Shown here piece after piece: positions 45,307-57,581 of a stretch of DNA of 64,000 nucleotides. The DNA lies in the NCBI RefSeq assembly GCF_003569805.1, contig NZ_KZ984052.1, forward strand, positions 195,961 through 259,960. The letters run 5' to 3'. The position numbers were made by a program, and so were the translations under genes. Each line of letters opens with the position of its first letter. The first letter of the stretch is position 1. The stretch comes from Microbacterium halotolerans. GTDB lineage: Bacteria > Actinomycetota > Actinomycetes > Actinomycetales > Microbacteriaceae. The notes below the pieces were generated by a model. It made no database searches. It had not been told where the DNA came from and saw nothing but the letters and a program-made list of their open reading frames with translations.

Positions 45307-47487
45307 TCATTCCTCCAGGAAGTAGATGGCAGACAGAGGCGGGAGCGTGAGCAGCGCGGAGTGCTGCTCCGTGCCTACGGGAACAGACTCGGTCTCGATC
45401 GCGCCGCCGTGCCCGCGATCCGCCCCGCCGTACAGACGGGAATCCGTGTTCAGCGCCTCGCGCCAGCGCCCCGGCAGGGGGAACCCGACGCGGAAGCCGC
45501 TGCGTTCGACCGGCGTGAGATTCAGCACGACCACGACGTGCTTGTCGCCGGGAGCACCGCGGCGCAGCCAGGCGAACACCTGTTCGTCGACCGCATCGAC
45601 CAGCAGCCACTGGAACCCTCGGCCGTCGGCGTCGAAGCGATGCAGCGCTGGCTCCGAACGGTACAGGCCGTTCAGATCGCGTATCAGCTGCTGCACACCG
45701 GCGTGCCCTGGGTCATGCAGCACGCCCCAGTCGAGCTGGCCCGCATGGTTCCATTCCGCCGGCTGGCCGAACTCCTGCCCCATGAAGAGCAGCTTCTTGC
45801 CCGGGTGCGCCCACATGAAGGCATAGAAGGCCTTGAGGTTGCCGAGCCGGTCGGCGTGGTCACCCGGCATCCGCGAGTACATCGATCCCTTGCCGTGCAC
45901 GACCTCGTCGTGGCTGATCGGGAGCAGGAAGCTCTCGCTGAAGGCATACGTGATGCTGAAGGTGAGATGATCTTGGTGGTGCCTTCGGTGAACGGGATCC
46001 TTGCCGAAGTAGTCGAGCGAATCGTTCATCCATCCGAGGTTCCACTTGAAGTCGAACCCCAGACCGTCGTCGTCGATCGCTCGCGTCACACCGGGGAAGG
46101 TCGTCGACTCCTCCGCGATCATCGCGGTGCCAGCGTGAGCGTCGCCGATCGCCCGGTTGACCTCCCTGACGAAGCCGATGGCCTCGTAGTTCTCGCGCCC
46201 GCCGTCGCGATTGGGCACCCATTGCCCCTGCTCTCGCGAGTAGTCGCGGTACAGCATCGAGGCGACGGCATCCACGCGCAGCCCGTCGAGACGGTACTCG
46301 TCGATCCAGTACAGCGCGTTCGCGACGAGGTAGGCGCGCACCTCGGGGCGGCCGAAATTGTAGATCAGAGTGTTCCAATCGGGATGGAAGCCCTCTCGCG
46401 GATCGAGGTGCTCGTACAGCGCCGTCCCGTCGAACCTGCCGAGGCCGTGCGCGTCGGTGGGGAAGTGGGCTGGGACCCAGTCGGCGATCACGCCCAGGCC
46501 CCTCGCATGCGCCGCATCGACGAATGCGGCGAACTCCGACGGCGTGCCGTACCGGATCGTCGGCGCGAACAGACCGACCGGCTGGTATCCCCACGACCCG
46601 TCGAACGGGTGCTCGGTCACGGGCATCACCTCGATGTGGGTGAACCCGAGGTCGGCGGCGTAGTCGACGAGTTCCGCGGCCAGTTCGACGTACGAAAGCG
46701 AACGTCCATCCGGTCTGCGGCGCCAGGAGCCGAGGTGCACCTCGTACACGCTGATCGGCGCGTCCGCACTGTTGATCTCGGCGCGCCGCGCATCCCATTC
46801 GGCGGCGACCCAGTCGTGACGGCTCAGTCGGCGCACGACGGACGCCGTCGCGGGAGGATGCTCGCTGCCGAAGCCGACCGGATCGGCTTTCTGCGGCAGC
46901 GGTTGGCCGTGCTGGTCGAGCAGGTCGTATTTGTACGCGGAGCCCTCGTCGAGACCGGGTGCGAACAGCTCCCACACTCCCGTGGAACCGCGGGCCCTCA
47001 TCGGGAGCGCTGTGGGATCCCACGAGCAGAAATCGCCCACGACCGATACTCGGGAGGCGTTCGGCGCCCATACGGCGAAGTGCACGCCGTCGACGCCCTC
47101 GTGCGTGATCACGTGAGAACCGAGTACGTCCCACAGTCGGCGATGCGTGCCCTCGCCGATCAGGTACTCGTCCAGCTCGCCGATCACGGGGCCGAATCGG
47201 TACGGATCCTCTCGCTCCACCGTGACGCCGCCGGGCCACTGCACCCGCAGCCGATAGAACGGCAGCGACGATCCGGCGAACACGGATGGCGCCTCAGGAT
47301 GCCGCGCGAGCTCGACGGCGTCTGTGTCGTTCACCGCCCAGATGCGTTCGGCACCCGGCACGTGCGCGACGACTCCGCAGCCATCGTGCGTCGGGCCGAG
47401 CACTGAGAAGGGATCCGGATGAGCACCGCGGGCTATCAGGGACGCGGTGATCGCGTCCGGCAGCTCGGCCGGTTCTTCAAGAGCCAT
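45307..47487 (-). CDS. glgB: 1,4-alpha-glucan branching enzyme GlgB
   Basis: A 726-residue GH13_9 enzyme that creates alpha-1,6 branches. An N-terminal module plus CBM48 ([19 protein letters not shown]) precede the catalytic barrel, with nucleophile Asp in [13 protein letters not shown], Glu in [11 protein letters not shown] and Asp in [13 protein letters not shown]. The start is ATG 47487 with AAGGAT 5 nt upstream; the longer frame to 47538 adds only a basic stretch. It lies 47 nt after glgP in the same operon. Confidence 0.94.
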   Translation of the reverse strand: MALEEPAELPDAITASLIARGAHPDPFSVLGPTHDGCGVVAHVPGAERIWAVNDTDAVELARHPEAPSVFAGSSLPFYRLRVQWPGGVTVEREDPYRFGPVIGELDEYLIGEGTHRRLWDVLGSHVITHEGVDGVHFAVWAPNASRVSVVGDFCSWDPTALPMRARGSTGVWELFAPGLDEGSAYKYDLLDQHGQPLPQKADPVGFGSEHPPATASVVRRLSRHDWVAAEWDARRAEINSADAPISVYEVHLGSWRRRPDGRSLSYVELAAELVDYAADLGFTHIEVMPVTEHPFDGSWGYQPVGLFAPTIRYGTPSEFAAFVDAAHARGLGVIADWVPAHFPTDAHGLGRFDGTALYEHLDPREGFHPDWNTLIYNFGRPEVRAYLVANALYWIDEYRLDGLRVDAVASMLYRDYSREQGQWVPNRDGGRENYEAIGFVREVNRAIGDAHAGTAMIAEESTTFPGVTRAIDDDGLGFDFKWNLGWMNDSLDYFGKDPVHRRHHQDHLTFSITYAFSESFLLPISHDEVVHGKGSMYSRMPGDHADRLGNLKAFYAFMWAHPGKKLLFMGQEFGQPAEWNHAGQLDWGVLHDPGHAGVQQLIRDLNGLYRSEPALHRFDADGRGFQWLLVDAVDEQVFAWLRRGAPGDKHVVVVLNLTPVERSGFRVGFPLPGRWREALNTDSRLYGGADRGHGGAIETESVPVGTEQHSALLTLPPLSAIYFLEE

Positions 47488-47534
47488 AGGGATCCTTCGT
47501 CTGGGCCGTCTCCGTCGCATCCGGATGCGGCCGG

Positions 47535-49973
<2,439 letters not shown>

Positions 49974-50206
49974 GGGATCTCCCCTGTGTCGCGGCCGAAG
50001 AAGGCCTCTTCCGCGAACGCTACCGCTCGCGATGGCCACATCCTAGGGAAGCCCGAAGATCCATAGGTTAACTGCTCGAGAACGGCGGCTATCGTCGCCT
50101 CGCCCGCAAGCGGAACCGTTCGTCCCGAGTGGACGCCTTGTGCGCGCGACTATGCTGCCCGTTCGGTGGAGACGAATCCACTCGGCGGAGAGCGGGTGCG
50201 CGGAGC

Positions 50207-51274
50207 TCAGTCGTCGCTGCGGGCGCCGAAGACGATCTCATCCCATGACGGCATCGCGGGGCGCCCGTTCTTGCGGCGTGCCGGAGCCGACGCGTTCGAG
50301 TGGTCGTCGTGCTGGTCGGCCGCCGGGCCATTCGGAGCGTCGTGGGTTGCGACGGGTTGCGAAGAGGTGTCCTGCGCGTCGTCGTCTCTGGGCGTGTCGC
50401 CGATCGCGTCGAAGAGCGCGACGGGGGAGGAACCAGCGCCCTTGGCCGGATGGCGCGCTGCGCTCTCCTCGAGATCGTTCATCGGCGCCGCCTCGCGGCG
50501 TCCGCGTCGTCGGCGCAGTGCTTCCAGGAGGTCGACGGTCTCGGTGTCGCCGCCCTCCACCGGTGCGTGCTGGGCGGCTGCGTCCTCGGCCGTGCGGCCC
50601 GAATCGCCGATGGTGCTCTCCGGGAATCCCTGCTGGCCGAATGCGCTCGTATCGAAGCGCGAGTCGTCTTTGGTGTCGGCATCGAGCGCGCGCAGACGCG
50701 GAATCAGGCCGTCGGGCAACGGGCCCTGACGGGAGAGCTGCGTGGCGTCGCCGTTCAAGGGCGAGAGAGAACTGCGGCGCGGATCGAACGACCAGCGAGC
50801 GTCGTGGTCGACCTCGTTCGCGGTGAACTCGAGCTTCACAGTCCAGCCGGATTCGTCCTTCCAGCTCGTCCAGCGCTCCCCGCTCGCGTGCAGGTCGGCG
50901 AGCTTGGCACGTACAGCGGACCCGAAGGTCGGGTTCTCCTCGACGTCGAAATCGCTTCCGATGACCACGGGAACCGCAAGCGCGCGGTCGACGACGTGCT
51001 CACGCTCGGCCAGCACCGGCCCCTCGAAGCGGCGCACGGCTTCGACCTCGACCGACAGCAGTTCGGAGGTCTCCTCGGCCGAGAGACCGGCGCGGATTCG
51101 AGCCTGGATATCGCGCGGGCTCGCTCCGAGCGGAGCCGTGGGCCTCTGCTCGCGGCCGTGGCTGCGCATCTCGGAGCGCAGAACATCATCGATGGCGAGC
51201 GCGAAGCGCTGTCCGGAATCGTCCGCCAGGATGAGGCGGTCGTCTTCCGCTCCGATGATCGTGAGCTGTTCCAT
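50207..51274 (-). CDS. sepH: Cell division protein SepH (DUF3071)
   Basis: A 355-residue actinobacterial septation protein. The conserved N-terminal DUF3071 region (MEQLTIIGAEDDRLILADDS) contains a helix-turn-helix-like segment (SPRDIQARIRAGLSAEETSE). The rest is a long, polar, low-complexity region with a short conserved C terminus (PSWDEIVFG). SepH is known to stimulate FtsZ assembly at the septum. The start is ATG 51274 with GGAGGGAG upstream; the longer frame to 51460 lacks similarity. It is divergent from the DUF4193 gene across 235 nt. Confidence 0.9.
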   Translation of the reverse strand: MEQLTIIGAEDDRLILADDSGQRFALAIDDVLRSEMRSHGREQRPTAPLGASPRDIQARIRAGLSAEETSELLSVEVEAVRRFEGPVLAEREHVVDRALAVPVVIGSDFDVEENPTFGSAVRAKLADLHASGERWTSWKDESGWTVKLEFTANEVDHDARWSFDPRRSSLSPLNGDATQLSRQGPLPDGLIPRLRALDADTKDDSRFDTSAFGQQGFPESTIGDSGRTAEDAAAQHAPVEGGDTETVDLLEALRRRRGRREAAPMNDLEESAARHPAKGAGSSPVALFDAIGDTPRDDDAQDTSSQPVATHDAPNGPAADQHDDHSNASAPARRKNGRPAMPSWDEIVFGARSDD

Positions 51275-51509
51275 GCTGTGCTCCCTCCGCAGTTGCGGTC
51301 GAACGCTATCGTTCCACGCCATGACCGCACCGCCGGGAATGCCGAGGGCGCGCCGCCGGTTCCACCTCCTGCGCAGTGCGTGAGCGCACGAATCGCATCT
51401 CGGTGAACATCTGCATTTGCGAAACGTCGCTCGCTCGTGCAAACTATCGCCGCTCCTCATCGCAATGAGGGGCTCACTGGCCCTGATGAAAGAAGTGTGA
51501 CGCCCTCAG

Positions 51510-51803
51510 ATGGCAACCGACTACGACGCCCCGCGCAAGTCCGAAGACGACAACAACGAGTCGATCGAGGCACTCAAGGCGGCGCGCAATAACCCGCAGC
51601 CGGGCAATGCGGAGTCAGACGACTCCGATAACCCGGGATTCGAGCTCGGCGGCGCGGATCTGTCCAACGTCGAACTCGACGTCGTCGTGCTCCCGGCGCA
51701 GGACGACGAGTTCACGTGCATGCAGTGCTTCCTCGTGAAGCATCGCTCGCAGCTTGCGGGCAACGACGCGAACGGACCGTACTGCAAGGACTGCGCGGCC
51801 TGA
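51510..51803 (+). CDS. DUF4193 zinc-ribbon protein
   Basis: A 97-residue actinobacterial protein. The acidic N-terminal half is likely disordered and the C-terminal half has two CxxC pairs (TCMQCFLVKH and YCKDCAA) that form a probable zinc ribbon. Function unknown. Homologues usually sit beside dut and sepH-type genes, as here. ATG 51510 is used; a terminator with a TTCG loop follows the gene. Confidence 0.9.
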   Translation: MATDYDAPRKSEDDNNESIEALKAARNNPQPGNAESDDSDNPGFELGGADLSNVELDVVVLPAQDDEFTCMQCFLVKHRSQLAGNDANGPYCKDCAA

Positions 51804-51828
51804 TCAGCGCTGCGCCCGACGACGACAC

Positions 51829-51854
51829 GCCCGACTCACTTCGGTGGGTCGGGC
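51829..51854 (+). terminator. TTCG-loop terminator after the DUF4193 gene
   Basis: GCCCGACTCAC (51829-51839), loop TTCG, GTGGGTCGGGC (51844-51854): 11 bp with one G-U pair, 25 nt after the stop codon. The UUCG tetraloop gives high RNA stability. Confidence 0.75.
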
Positions 51855-51864
51855 TGAGTCATTC

Positions 51865-51932
51865 CTGGGAATTGTGATGCGCGGGCTGGGAATCGGTCCC
51901 GTTGCCTGGGAAAGACGAGGGCCAGCTGGGAA
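51865..51932. repeat. Four-copy CTGGGAA direct-repeat array
   Basis: CTGGGAA occurs at 51865, 51886, 51906 and 51926, at spacings of 21, 20 and 20 bp, about two helical turns each. Sequence between the units is not conserved. The array fills the gap between the DUF4193 terminator and the DUF3093 stop codon. It may be a cooperative protein-binding site; no known family is assigned. Confidence 0.65.
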
Positions 51933-51941
51933 CGGCGGAGT

Positions 51942-52430
51942 TCAGCCGGCCACCGCTCCTCGCTGGGCGTGGGCGATGACGGCGGCAAGGCGCTCCGGCG
52001 TGCGGGTCGAGATCGTCCACGCGGTGGTCGGATCATCCGGATCGTTCACCGGCACCACCACGACGCCGTCGATGCCTCCTCTGATGAGCACCCAGCCGCC
52101 GACGGCGAGATCCTGGCCTCGAGCGATGCGGGCCTCCTCGCCCGACAGCGCGACCGGCTCGCCGAGCAAGCCGACATCGATGCGGGCGCGGCCCGCGCGC
52201 AGGGTCGTGCCGTCGACGATGACGCAAGGCGCCAGTCCGATGAGGCAGGCCACGACCGCGATCGCGACTGCGAGCCCGATCGCGAGTGAGAACACCGGGC
52301 TGACACCGACGAACACCAGCGTCGTCATCGGTGCGACGACGCCCGCGCCGACGATCAGCCAGAGCGACGGAGCCAGCCGCTCACGGTACGTCGGCTGCGA
52401 ACCCCGTACCGGGGCGGGCGTGGCAGTCAT
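51942..52430 (-). CDS. DUF3093 family membrane protein
   Basis: A 162-residue protein with two adjacent transmembrane helices (about residues 23-72, from LWLIVGAGVVAPMTT to IAVVACLIG) followed by a small cytoplasmic beta-rich domain. DUF3093 is an actinobacterial family of unknown function almost always next to dut. The start is ATG 52430, with only 18 nt to the divergent dut start, so the two promoters must overlap. Longer frames read through dut and are rejected. Confidence 0.87.
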   Translation of the reverse strand: MTATPAPVRGSQPTYRERLAPSLWLIVGAGVVAPMTTLVFVGVSPVFSLAIGLAVAIAVVACLIGLAPCVIVDGTTLRAGRARIDVGLLGEPVALSGEEARIARGQDLAVGGWVLIRGGIDGVVVVPVNDPDDPTTAWTISTRTPERLAAVIAHAQRGAVAG

Positions 52431-52436
52431 AGCGAG

Positions 52437-52442
52437 TACCCT
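52437..52442 (+). promoter_or_regulatory. -10 element of a leaderless dut promoter
   Basis: TACCCT lies 6 nt before GTG 52449, and no ribosome site precedes that GTG. Transcription is therefore expected to begin at or next to the start codon. It lies within the 18-nt gap to the divergent DUF3093 gene. Confidence 0.55.
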
Positions 52443-52448
52443 CGTTCC

Positions 52449-52931
52449 GTGAGCGAATCCGTGAATGTGCCCATTCTCGCACCCGTGGCCCCGCAGTACG
52501 CCCACCGGAACGATGCAGGGGCAGACCTGGTCTCCGCTGAGAGCGTGCGGCTCGAACCGGGGGAGCGTGCCCTCGTCGGCACCGGGGTGCGCATCGCGCT
52601 GCCCGATGGGTACGCGGCGTTCGTGATGCCGCGAAGCGGGCTCGCGGCCAAACACGGAATCACGATCGTCAACGCGCCTGGCACGATCGACGCCGGCTAC
52701 CGCGGAGAGATCAAAGTGGCGCTGCTGAACACCGATCCACGCGAGCCGTACGACATCGCAGAGGGGGACCGGATCGCGCAGCTGGTGCTGATGCCGGTGA
52801 CGCAGGCGCGATTCCTCCCGGTTGAGAAGCTGCCGGACAGCGTGCGCGGCGACGGCGGTTTCGGCTCGACCGGCTACCAGAGCTCGGAGGAGACGATCGC
52901 CGCATCGAACGAGGAGAACGAGAACAAGTGA
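52449..52931 (+). CDS. dut: dUTP diphosphatase
   Basis: A 160-residue trimeric dUTPase that hydrolyses dUTP to dUMP, keeping uracil out of DNA. All five motifs are visible, including DAGADL (motif 1), PRSGLAAKHG (2), NAPGTIDAGYRGE (3), DRIAQLVL (4) and the C-terminal RGDGGFGSTG (5). GTG 52449 appears to be leaderless. First gene of dut-DUF3710-DUF3159; the stop overlaps the next start by 4 bp. Confidence 0.96.
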   Translation: MSESVNVPILAPVAPQYAHRNDAGADLVSAESVRLEPGERALVGTGVRIALPDGYAAFVMPRSGLAAKHGITIVNAPGTIDAGYRGEIKVALLNTDPREPYDIAEGDRIAQLVLMPVTQARFLPVEKLPDSVRGDGGFGSTGYQSSEETIAASNEENENK

Positions 52932-53578
52932 GCGACGACAACACGAACGAGAACGCAGAGGACCAGGTCGTCGAGCAGTCGGAGCCTGAAGCATCCGACG
53001 ACGCATCAGCGGGCAAATCTGCCCCGGATGACCGGGCAGAGGGCGGCCCTTTCGACGCCAGCGAGGTCAACCCGGTGCGTCCCTACATCGATCTCGGCGG
53101 CCTCAAGGTGCTGCCGAGGGACGGCCTCAACCTGCGCCTCGAAGTCGAAGAGAAGACGAAGCGCATCGTGGCGATCGGGCTCGACTACGTCGACTCGACC
53201 CTGCAGGTGCAGCCCTTCGCCGCGCCGCGATCGAGCGGTCTGTGGCACGAGACTCGCGATCAGCTGCGTGACCAGGTCCGCGGCCAGGGCGGTCGCGTCG
53301 AGGAGCGCGAAGGCGCACTCGGCGCCGAGCTTCTGGCCGAGGTGCCGACCGGCGACGCTGAGGGCGGCAAATCGATGAGGCTCGCGCGCTTCGTCGGCGT
53401 GGACGGCCCGCGCTGGTTCCTGCGCGGCGTCATCGGAGGGAAGGCGACGAGCGATCCGGACGCGGCACGCCAGGTCGAGGAGCTGTTCCGCTCCCTCGTC
53501 GTCGTGCGTGGACAGAACCCGATGCCGCCGCGCGACCTGATCCCGCTGAAGATGCCGGCGTCGCCGGGCACAGCGTGA
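52928..53578 (+). CDS. DUF3710 family protein
   Basis: A 216-residue actinobacterial protein with an acidic N-terminal tail (about 1-45) and a conserved core starting at NPVRPYIDLGGLKVLP. Function unknown. GTG 52928 overlaps the dut stop and its own stop overlaps the DUF3159 start, so the three genes form one translationally coupled operon. Confidence 0.88.
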   Translation: MSDDNTNENAEDQVVEQSEPEASDDASAGKSAPDDRAEGGPFDASEVNPVRPYIDLGGLKVLPRDGLNLRLEVEEKTKRIVAIGLDYVDSTLQVQPFAAPRSSGLWHETRDQLRDQVRGQGGRVEEREGALGAELLAEVPTGDAEGGKSMRLARFVGVDGPRWFLRGVIGGKATSDPDAARQVEELFRSLVVVRGQNPMPPRDLIPLKMPASPGTA

Positions 53579-54378
53579 GTGACGCGCGGCCCGACGACGT
53601 CGAAGGACGCGCCGGTGACGACTCCGGGCGCACGCCTCTGACGCCTCCTGCGGCCGAACCGAATGAGCCGAGCGCGTCGGAGGTGCTCGGGCAGGCCGTT
53701 GACAGTGCGGCGCGTCGGGCAGGCATCGATCCGAATGCCGACGAACCCACCGGACGCGTCGTGTGGCGCGTCATCGGCGGATGGCGCGGCGTCGCCGAAT
53801 CGGTGCTGCCGCTGCTGGGCTTCGTCGTCGCTTACACGGCGACGGGCATGCTGCTGCTGTCGCTGATCATCTCCGTGGGTGCCGCCGCGATCTTCACGAT
53901 CATCCGGCTCGTGATGAAGTCGCCGCCGATCGCCGCACTGTCGGGGCTGATCGCGGCGGTGATCGCAGCGGGGATTCCGCTGTTCACGGGCCGCGCGGAA
54001 GACCAGTTCGTGATCGGCTTCATCACGAACATCGCCTACGGCTCCGCGTTCCTGATCTCTGCGCTCGTCAGATGGCCCCTGATCGGCGTCATCTCCGGTT
54101 TCCTCGTGGGCGAGGGGCTGGCGTGGCGCGATGATCGTCGCAAACGGCGGGTGTTCTTCTGGCTGTCGATGGCTTGGGGCGGGCTGTTCGGGCTGCGTCT
54201 CGGCGTGCAGCTGCCGTTCTACTTCGCCGAGGACGTCGCCACGCTCGGCACAGTGAAGATCATCATGGGCATCCCGCTGTTCGCCCTTCTCCTGGCGGGG
54301 ACATGGCTCACCGCACGCCGCCTGTATCCGCGTTCGGACGCGCCGGATGGACGATCAGATGCCGAGCATCAGGCATAA
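53575..54378 (+). CDS. DUF3159 family membrane protein
   Basis: A 267-residue integral membrane protein with about six hydrophobic segments between residues ~75 and 255 and a polar N terminus. The family is actinobacterial and of unknown function, regularly downstream of DUF3710. GTG 53575 overlaps the previous stop by 4 bp. A perfect 30-bp palindrome begins at the base after its stop codon. Confidence 0.87.
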   Translation: MSDARPDDVEGRAGDDSGRTPLTPPAAEPNEPSASEVLGQAVDSAARRAGIDPNADEPTGRVVWRVIGGWRGVAESVLPLLGFVVAYTATGMLLLSLIISVGAAAIFTIIRLVMKSPPIAALSGLIAAVIAAGIPLFTGRAEDQFVIGFITNIAYGSAFLISALVRWPLIGVISGFLVGEGLAWRDDRRKRRVFFWLSMAWGGLFGLRLGVQLPFYFAEDVATLGTVKIIMGIPLFALLLAGTWLTARRLYPRSDAPDGRSDAEHQA

Positions 54379-54408
54379 TAGATTTATCTTGACGTCAAGA
54401 TAAATCTA
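54379..54408. promoter_or_regulatory. Perfect 30-bp palindrome upstream of acnA, candidate operator
   Basis: Each half is TAGATTTATCTTGAC and its reverse complement, with no centre gap. It is AT-rich against a GC-rich background, ends 119 nt before the acnA start and has TATCTTGA/TCAAGATA half-sites like those of winged-helix dimers such as MarR-family proteins. It could also act as a terminator for DUF3159, but there is no GC stem or T-tract; an operator is preferred. Confidence 0.6.
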
Positions 54409-54437
54409 CGGTCTGTTGCGACCTCGGGAGAGGCCCG

Positions 54438-54456
54438 ACAGGTTAGGTCTCCCTTG
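54438..54456 (+). promoter_or_regulatory. Weak DtxR/IdeR-like iron box upstream of acnA
   Basis: AGGTTAGG followed at the right distance by CCCTT matches about 12 of 19 positions of the DtxR consensus (TWAGGTTAGSCTAACCTWA). The right half is poor. Iron control of an iron-sulfur aconitase would make sense, but the match alone is weak. Confidence 0.3.
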
Positions 54457-54527
54457 CTAGCCCGCGGGCTGGGCGAGGGGCAGGATGATGGGCAAAGCCC
54501 GCGGTCAATTCCGAAGGAGATGAACCG

Positions 54528-57332
54528 GTGTCCACGGTGAACAGCTTCGGTGCCAAGAGCACCCTGAAAGTCGGCAGCTCCGACTACGAGATCTACCGCC
54601 TCGACGCGGTGGAGGGCCACGAGAAGCTGCCCTACAGCCTCAAGGTCCTCCTCGAGAACCTGCTCCGCACGGAGGACGGCGCGAACGTCACCAAGGAGCA
54701 GATCAGTGCCCTCGGCAGCTGGGACGCTTCTGCTGAGCCGAACACGGAGATCCAGTTCACACCTGCGCGTGTGGTCATGCAGGACTTCACCGGCGTGCCC
54801 TGCATCGTCGACCTCGCCACGATGCGTGAGGCCGTGACGGCGCTCGGGGGAGACCCGAACAAGATCAACCCGCTCTCGCCGGCCGAGATGGTCATCGACC
54901 ACTCCGTCATCGCGGACCTGTTCGGGCGCGAGGACGCTCTCGAGCGCAACGTGGAGATCGAGTACGAGCGCAACGGCGAGCGCTATCAGTTCCTGCGCTG
55001 GGGCCAGACGGCGTTCGATGACTTCAAGGTCGTGCCGCCAGGGACCGGCATCGTGCACCAGGTCAACATCGAGCACCTGGCCAAGGTCATCTACGACCGT
55101 CCGGCCGACGGTGTGGTGCGCGCGTACCCCGACACCTGCGTCGGCACCGACTCGCACACCACGATGGTCAACGGTCTCGGCGTGCTCGGCTGGGGCGTCG
55201 GCGGCATCGAGGCGGAGGCGGCCATGCTGGGCCAGCCGGTGTCGATGCTCATCCCGCGCGTGGTCGGCTTCAAGCTCTCCGGCGAGATCCCCGCCGGTGT
55301 GACGGCGACCGACGTCGTCCTGACGATCACCGACATGCTGCGCAAGCACGGCGTCGTCGGCAAGTTCGTGGAGTTCTACGGCGAGGGAGTCGGTTCCGTG
55401 CCGCTCGCCAACCGCGCCACGATCGGCAACATGTCGCCGGAGTTCGGCTCGACCGCCGCGATCTTCCCCGTCGACGATGTCACCCTCGAGTACCTGCGAC
55501 TGACCGGCCGCGAGGAGCACGCGGTCGAGCTCGTCGAGACGTATGCCAAGGAGCAGGGTCTCTGGCACGACCCTTCCCGCGAACCCGAGTACAGCGAGTA
55601 CATCGAGCTCGACCTGTCGACGGTCGTGCCGTCGATCGCCGGTCCGAAGCGCCCGCAGGACCGCGTCCTGCTCTCGGAGGCGAAGGAGCAGTTCGACAAG
55701 GACCTGCTCAACTACACCTCGGCGTCGTCCGACATCGTCGACGAGGCCGGTGAGGAGTCGTTCCCCGCATCGGATCCGGCCTCGCTCGAAACCGAGCACG
55801 CCGAAACGGTCGTGCACCACAACTCGGCGAACCCGCCGGCTTCCGTGTCGCAGCCCGTGCAGATCCGCACGGCAGAGGGCGAGTACACACTCGACCACGG
55901 CGCTGTGGCGCTTGCCGCGATCACGTCCTGCACGAACACATCGAACCCGTCGGTCATGATCGCCGCGGGCCTCATCGCGCGGAAGGCGCGCGAGAAGGGC
56001 CTGAAGAGCAAGCCGTGGGTGAAGACCACGCTCGGACCGGGGTCGAAGGTCGTCACCGACTACTACGAGAAGTCGGGTCTCGACAAGGACCTCGAGGGTC
56101 TCGGCTTCTACACGGTCGGCTACGGCTGCACGATCTGCATCGGAAACTCCGGCCCACTGATCCCCGAGGTCTCGCAGGGAATCAACGACAACGATCTCGC
56201 GGTCACGGCAGTGCTCTCTGGCAACCGCAACTTCGAGGGACGCATCAGCCCCGACGTGAAGATGAACTACCTCGCGTCGCCGCCGCTGGTCGTCGCGTAC
56301 GCGCTGGCCGGTTCGATGCACTTCGACTTCGACAGCGACGCCCTCGGCAAGGACTCCGACGGCAACGAGGTGTTCTTGAAGGACATCTGGCCGTCGCCGG
56401 ATGAGGTGCAGGAGATCATCGACTTCGCGATCTCGCGCGAGCAGTTCATCAAGCAGTACAAGACCGTCTTCGACGGCGACGATCGCTGGCGCAATCTGCC
56501 GACGCCGACCGGCTCGACGTTCGAGTGGGACGCCGATTCGACCTACGTGCGCAAGCCTCCGTACTTCGACGGGATGACGCACGAACTGACGCCTGTGCGC
56601 GATATCACCGGTGCACGCGTGCTGGCGAAGCTGGGCGATTCGGTCACCACGGACCACATCTCGCCCGCCGGTGCGATCAAGGCGGACACGCCGGCCGGCC
56701 GGTACCTGAACGAGCACGGCATCGACCGCAAGGACTTCAACTCGTACGGTTCGCGCCGTGGAAACCACGAGGTGATGATCCGGGGCACGTTCGCCAACAT
56801 CCGTCTGAGGAACCAGCTGCTCGATGGTGTCGAGGGCGGGTACACCCGTGACTTCACGCAGCCGGATGCGCCGCAGTCGTTCATCTTCGACGCCTCGCAG
56901 AACTACCAGGATGCGGGAACGCCGCTCGTGGTGCTCGGCGGCAAGGAGTACGGCTCAGGCTCGTCGCGCGACTGGGCGGCGAAGGGCACGAGCCTGCTGG
57001 GCGTGCACGCCGTCATCACCGAGAGCTTCGAGCGGATCCATCGCTCGAACCTCATCGGCATGGGTGTGGTTCCGCTGCAGTTCCCGGAGGGCACGTCCGC
57101 CGATTCGCTCGGTCTCGACGGCACCGAGGTCTTCTCGATCACGGGCCTCGAGGAGCTGAACGAGGGCACCACCCCCAAGACGGTGCACGTCGTCGCAGAG
57201 CCCAGCGAGCATTCGGCAGACGGCAGGCAGCCGATCGAGTTCGATGCGGTCGTCCGCATCGACACCCCGGGTGAGGCGGACTACTACCGCAACGGCGGCA
57301 TCCTTCAGTACGTCCTCCGCCAGCTCGTCTGA
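54528..57332 (+). CDS. acnA: Aconitate hydratase A
   Basis: A 934-residue TCA-cycle enzyme that interconverts citrate and isocitrate through a [4Fe-4S] cluster. Cluster ligands are Cys468 (SCTNTSNP), Cys534 and Cys537 ([12 protein letters not shown]). The swivel domain contains [17 protein letters not shown]. Residues ~400-445, between the main domain and the cluster region, look like an acidic insertion. The start is GTG 54528 with AAGGAG just upstream. It is preceded by the 30-bp palindrome and followed by a strong terminator, so it is probably monocistronic. Confidence 0.96.
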   Translation: MSTVNSFGAKSTLKVGSSDYEIYRLDAVEGHEKLPYSLKVLLENLLRTEDGANVTKEQISALGSWDASAEPNTEIQFTPARVVMQDFTGVPCIVDLATMREAVTALGGDPNKINPLSPAEMVIDHSVIADLFGREDALERNVEIEYERNGERYQFLRWGQTAFDDFKVVPPGTGIVHQVNIEHLAKVIYDRPADGVVRAYPDTCVGTDSHTTMVNGLGVLGWGVGGIEAEAAMLGQPVSMLIPRVVGFKLSGEIPAGVTATDVVLTITDMLRKHGVVGKFVEFYGEGVGSVPLANRATIGNMSPEFGSTAAIFPVDDVTLEYLRLTGREEHAVELVETYAKEQGLWHDPSREPEYSEYIELDLSTVVPSIAGPKRPQDRVLLSEAKEQFDKDLLNYTSASSDIVDEAGEESFPASDPASLETEHAETVVHHNSANPPASVSQPVQIRTAEGEYTLDHGAVALAAITSCTNTSNPSVMIAAGLIARKAREKGLKSKPWVKTTLGPGSKVVTDYYEKSGLDKDLEGLGFYTVGYGCTICIGNSGPLIPEVSQGINDNDLAVTAVLSGNRNFEGRISPDVKMNYLASPPLVVAYALAGSMHFDFDSDALGKDSDGNEVFLKDIWPSPDEVQEIIDFAISREQFIKQYKTVFDGDDRWRNLPTPTGSTFEWDADSTYVRKPPYFDGMTHELTPVRDITGARVLAKLGDSVTTDHISPAGAIKADTPAGRYLNEHGIDRKDFNSYGSRRGNHEVMIRGTFANIRLRNQLLDGVEGGYTRDFTQPDAPQSFIFDASQNYQDAGTPLVVLGGKEYGSGSSRDWAAKGTSLLGVHAVITESFERIHRSNLIGMGVVPLQFPEGTSADSLGLDGTEVFSITGLEELNEGTTPKTVHVVAEPSEHSADGRQPIEFDAVVRIDTPGEADYYRNGGILQYVLRQLV

Positions 57333-57352
57333 GCCCGCGCCCGGCGACCAGC

Positions 57353-57393
57353 CAGGAACGCCTCGTCCACCACAGGTGGGCGGGGCCTTCCTG
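57353..57393 (+). terminator. Terminator after acnA
   Basis: CAGGAACGCCTCGTCCACC (57353-57371), loop ACA, GGTGGGCGGGGCCTTCCTG (57375-57393): a 19-bp stem with one mismatch and two G-U pairs, 20 nt beyond the stop codon. Confidence 0.8.
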
Positions 57394-57410
57394 CGTTCAG
57401 CCCCGCTGCC

Positions 57411-57476
57411 GAGATGCGCAGTCCTCGTCGAGATGCGCCGGTTCTGACGCCCAGATGTCGCAGAAGTGCGCATCTC
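57411..57476. repeat. Intergenic palindromic repeat, family A, copy 2
   Basis: GAGATGCGCA (57411-57420) pairs with TGCGCATCTC (57467-57476). The interior shares CTCGTCGAGATGCGCCG with copy 1 at 12140-12205, and both elements are 66 nt long. It lies between the acnA terminator and the dxs promoter. Confidence 0.7.
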
Positions 57477-57581
57477 GTGGTCCCGTTTCGGCGCTGCGGA
57501 GCGGGCGGGGACGATCATCGGGATCGCCCCATTGCGCGTCAGGGCGAGACCTTCCAGGTCTGCTGGCGTAATCTCGAAGGT

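Noticed and set aside
54384..56768. 794-residue open frame on the minus strand opposite acnA
   Set aside because: Antisense shadow of aconitase; composition is repetitive Arg/Asp/Val/His with no recognisable family.
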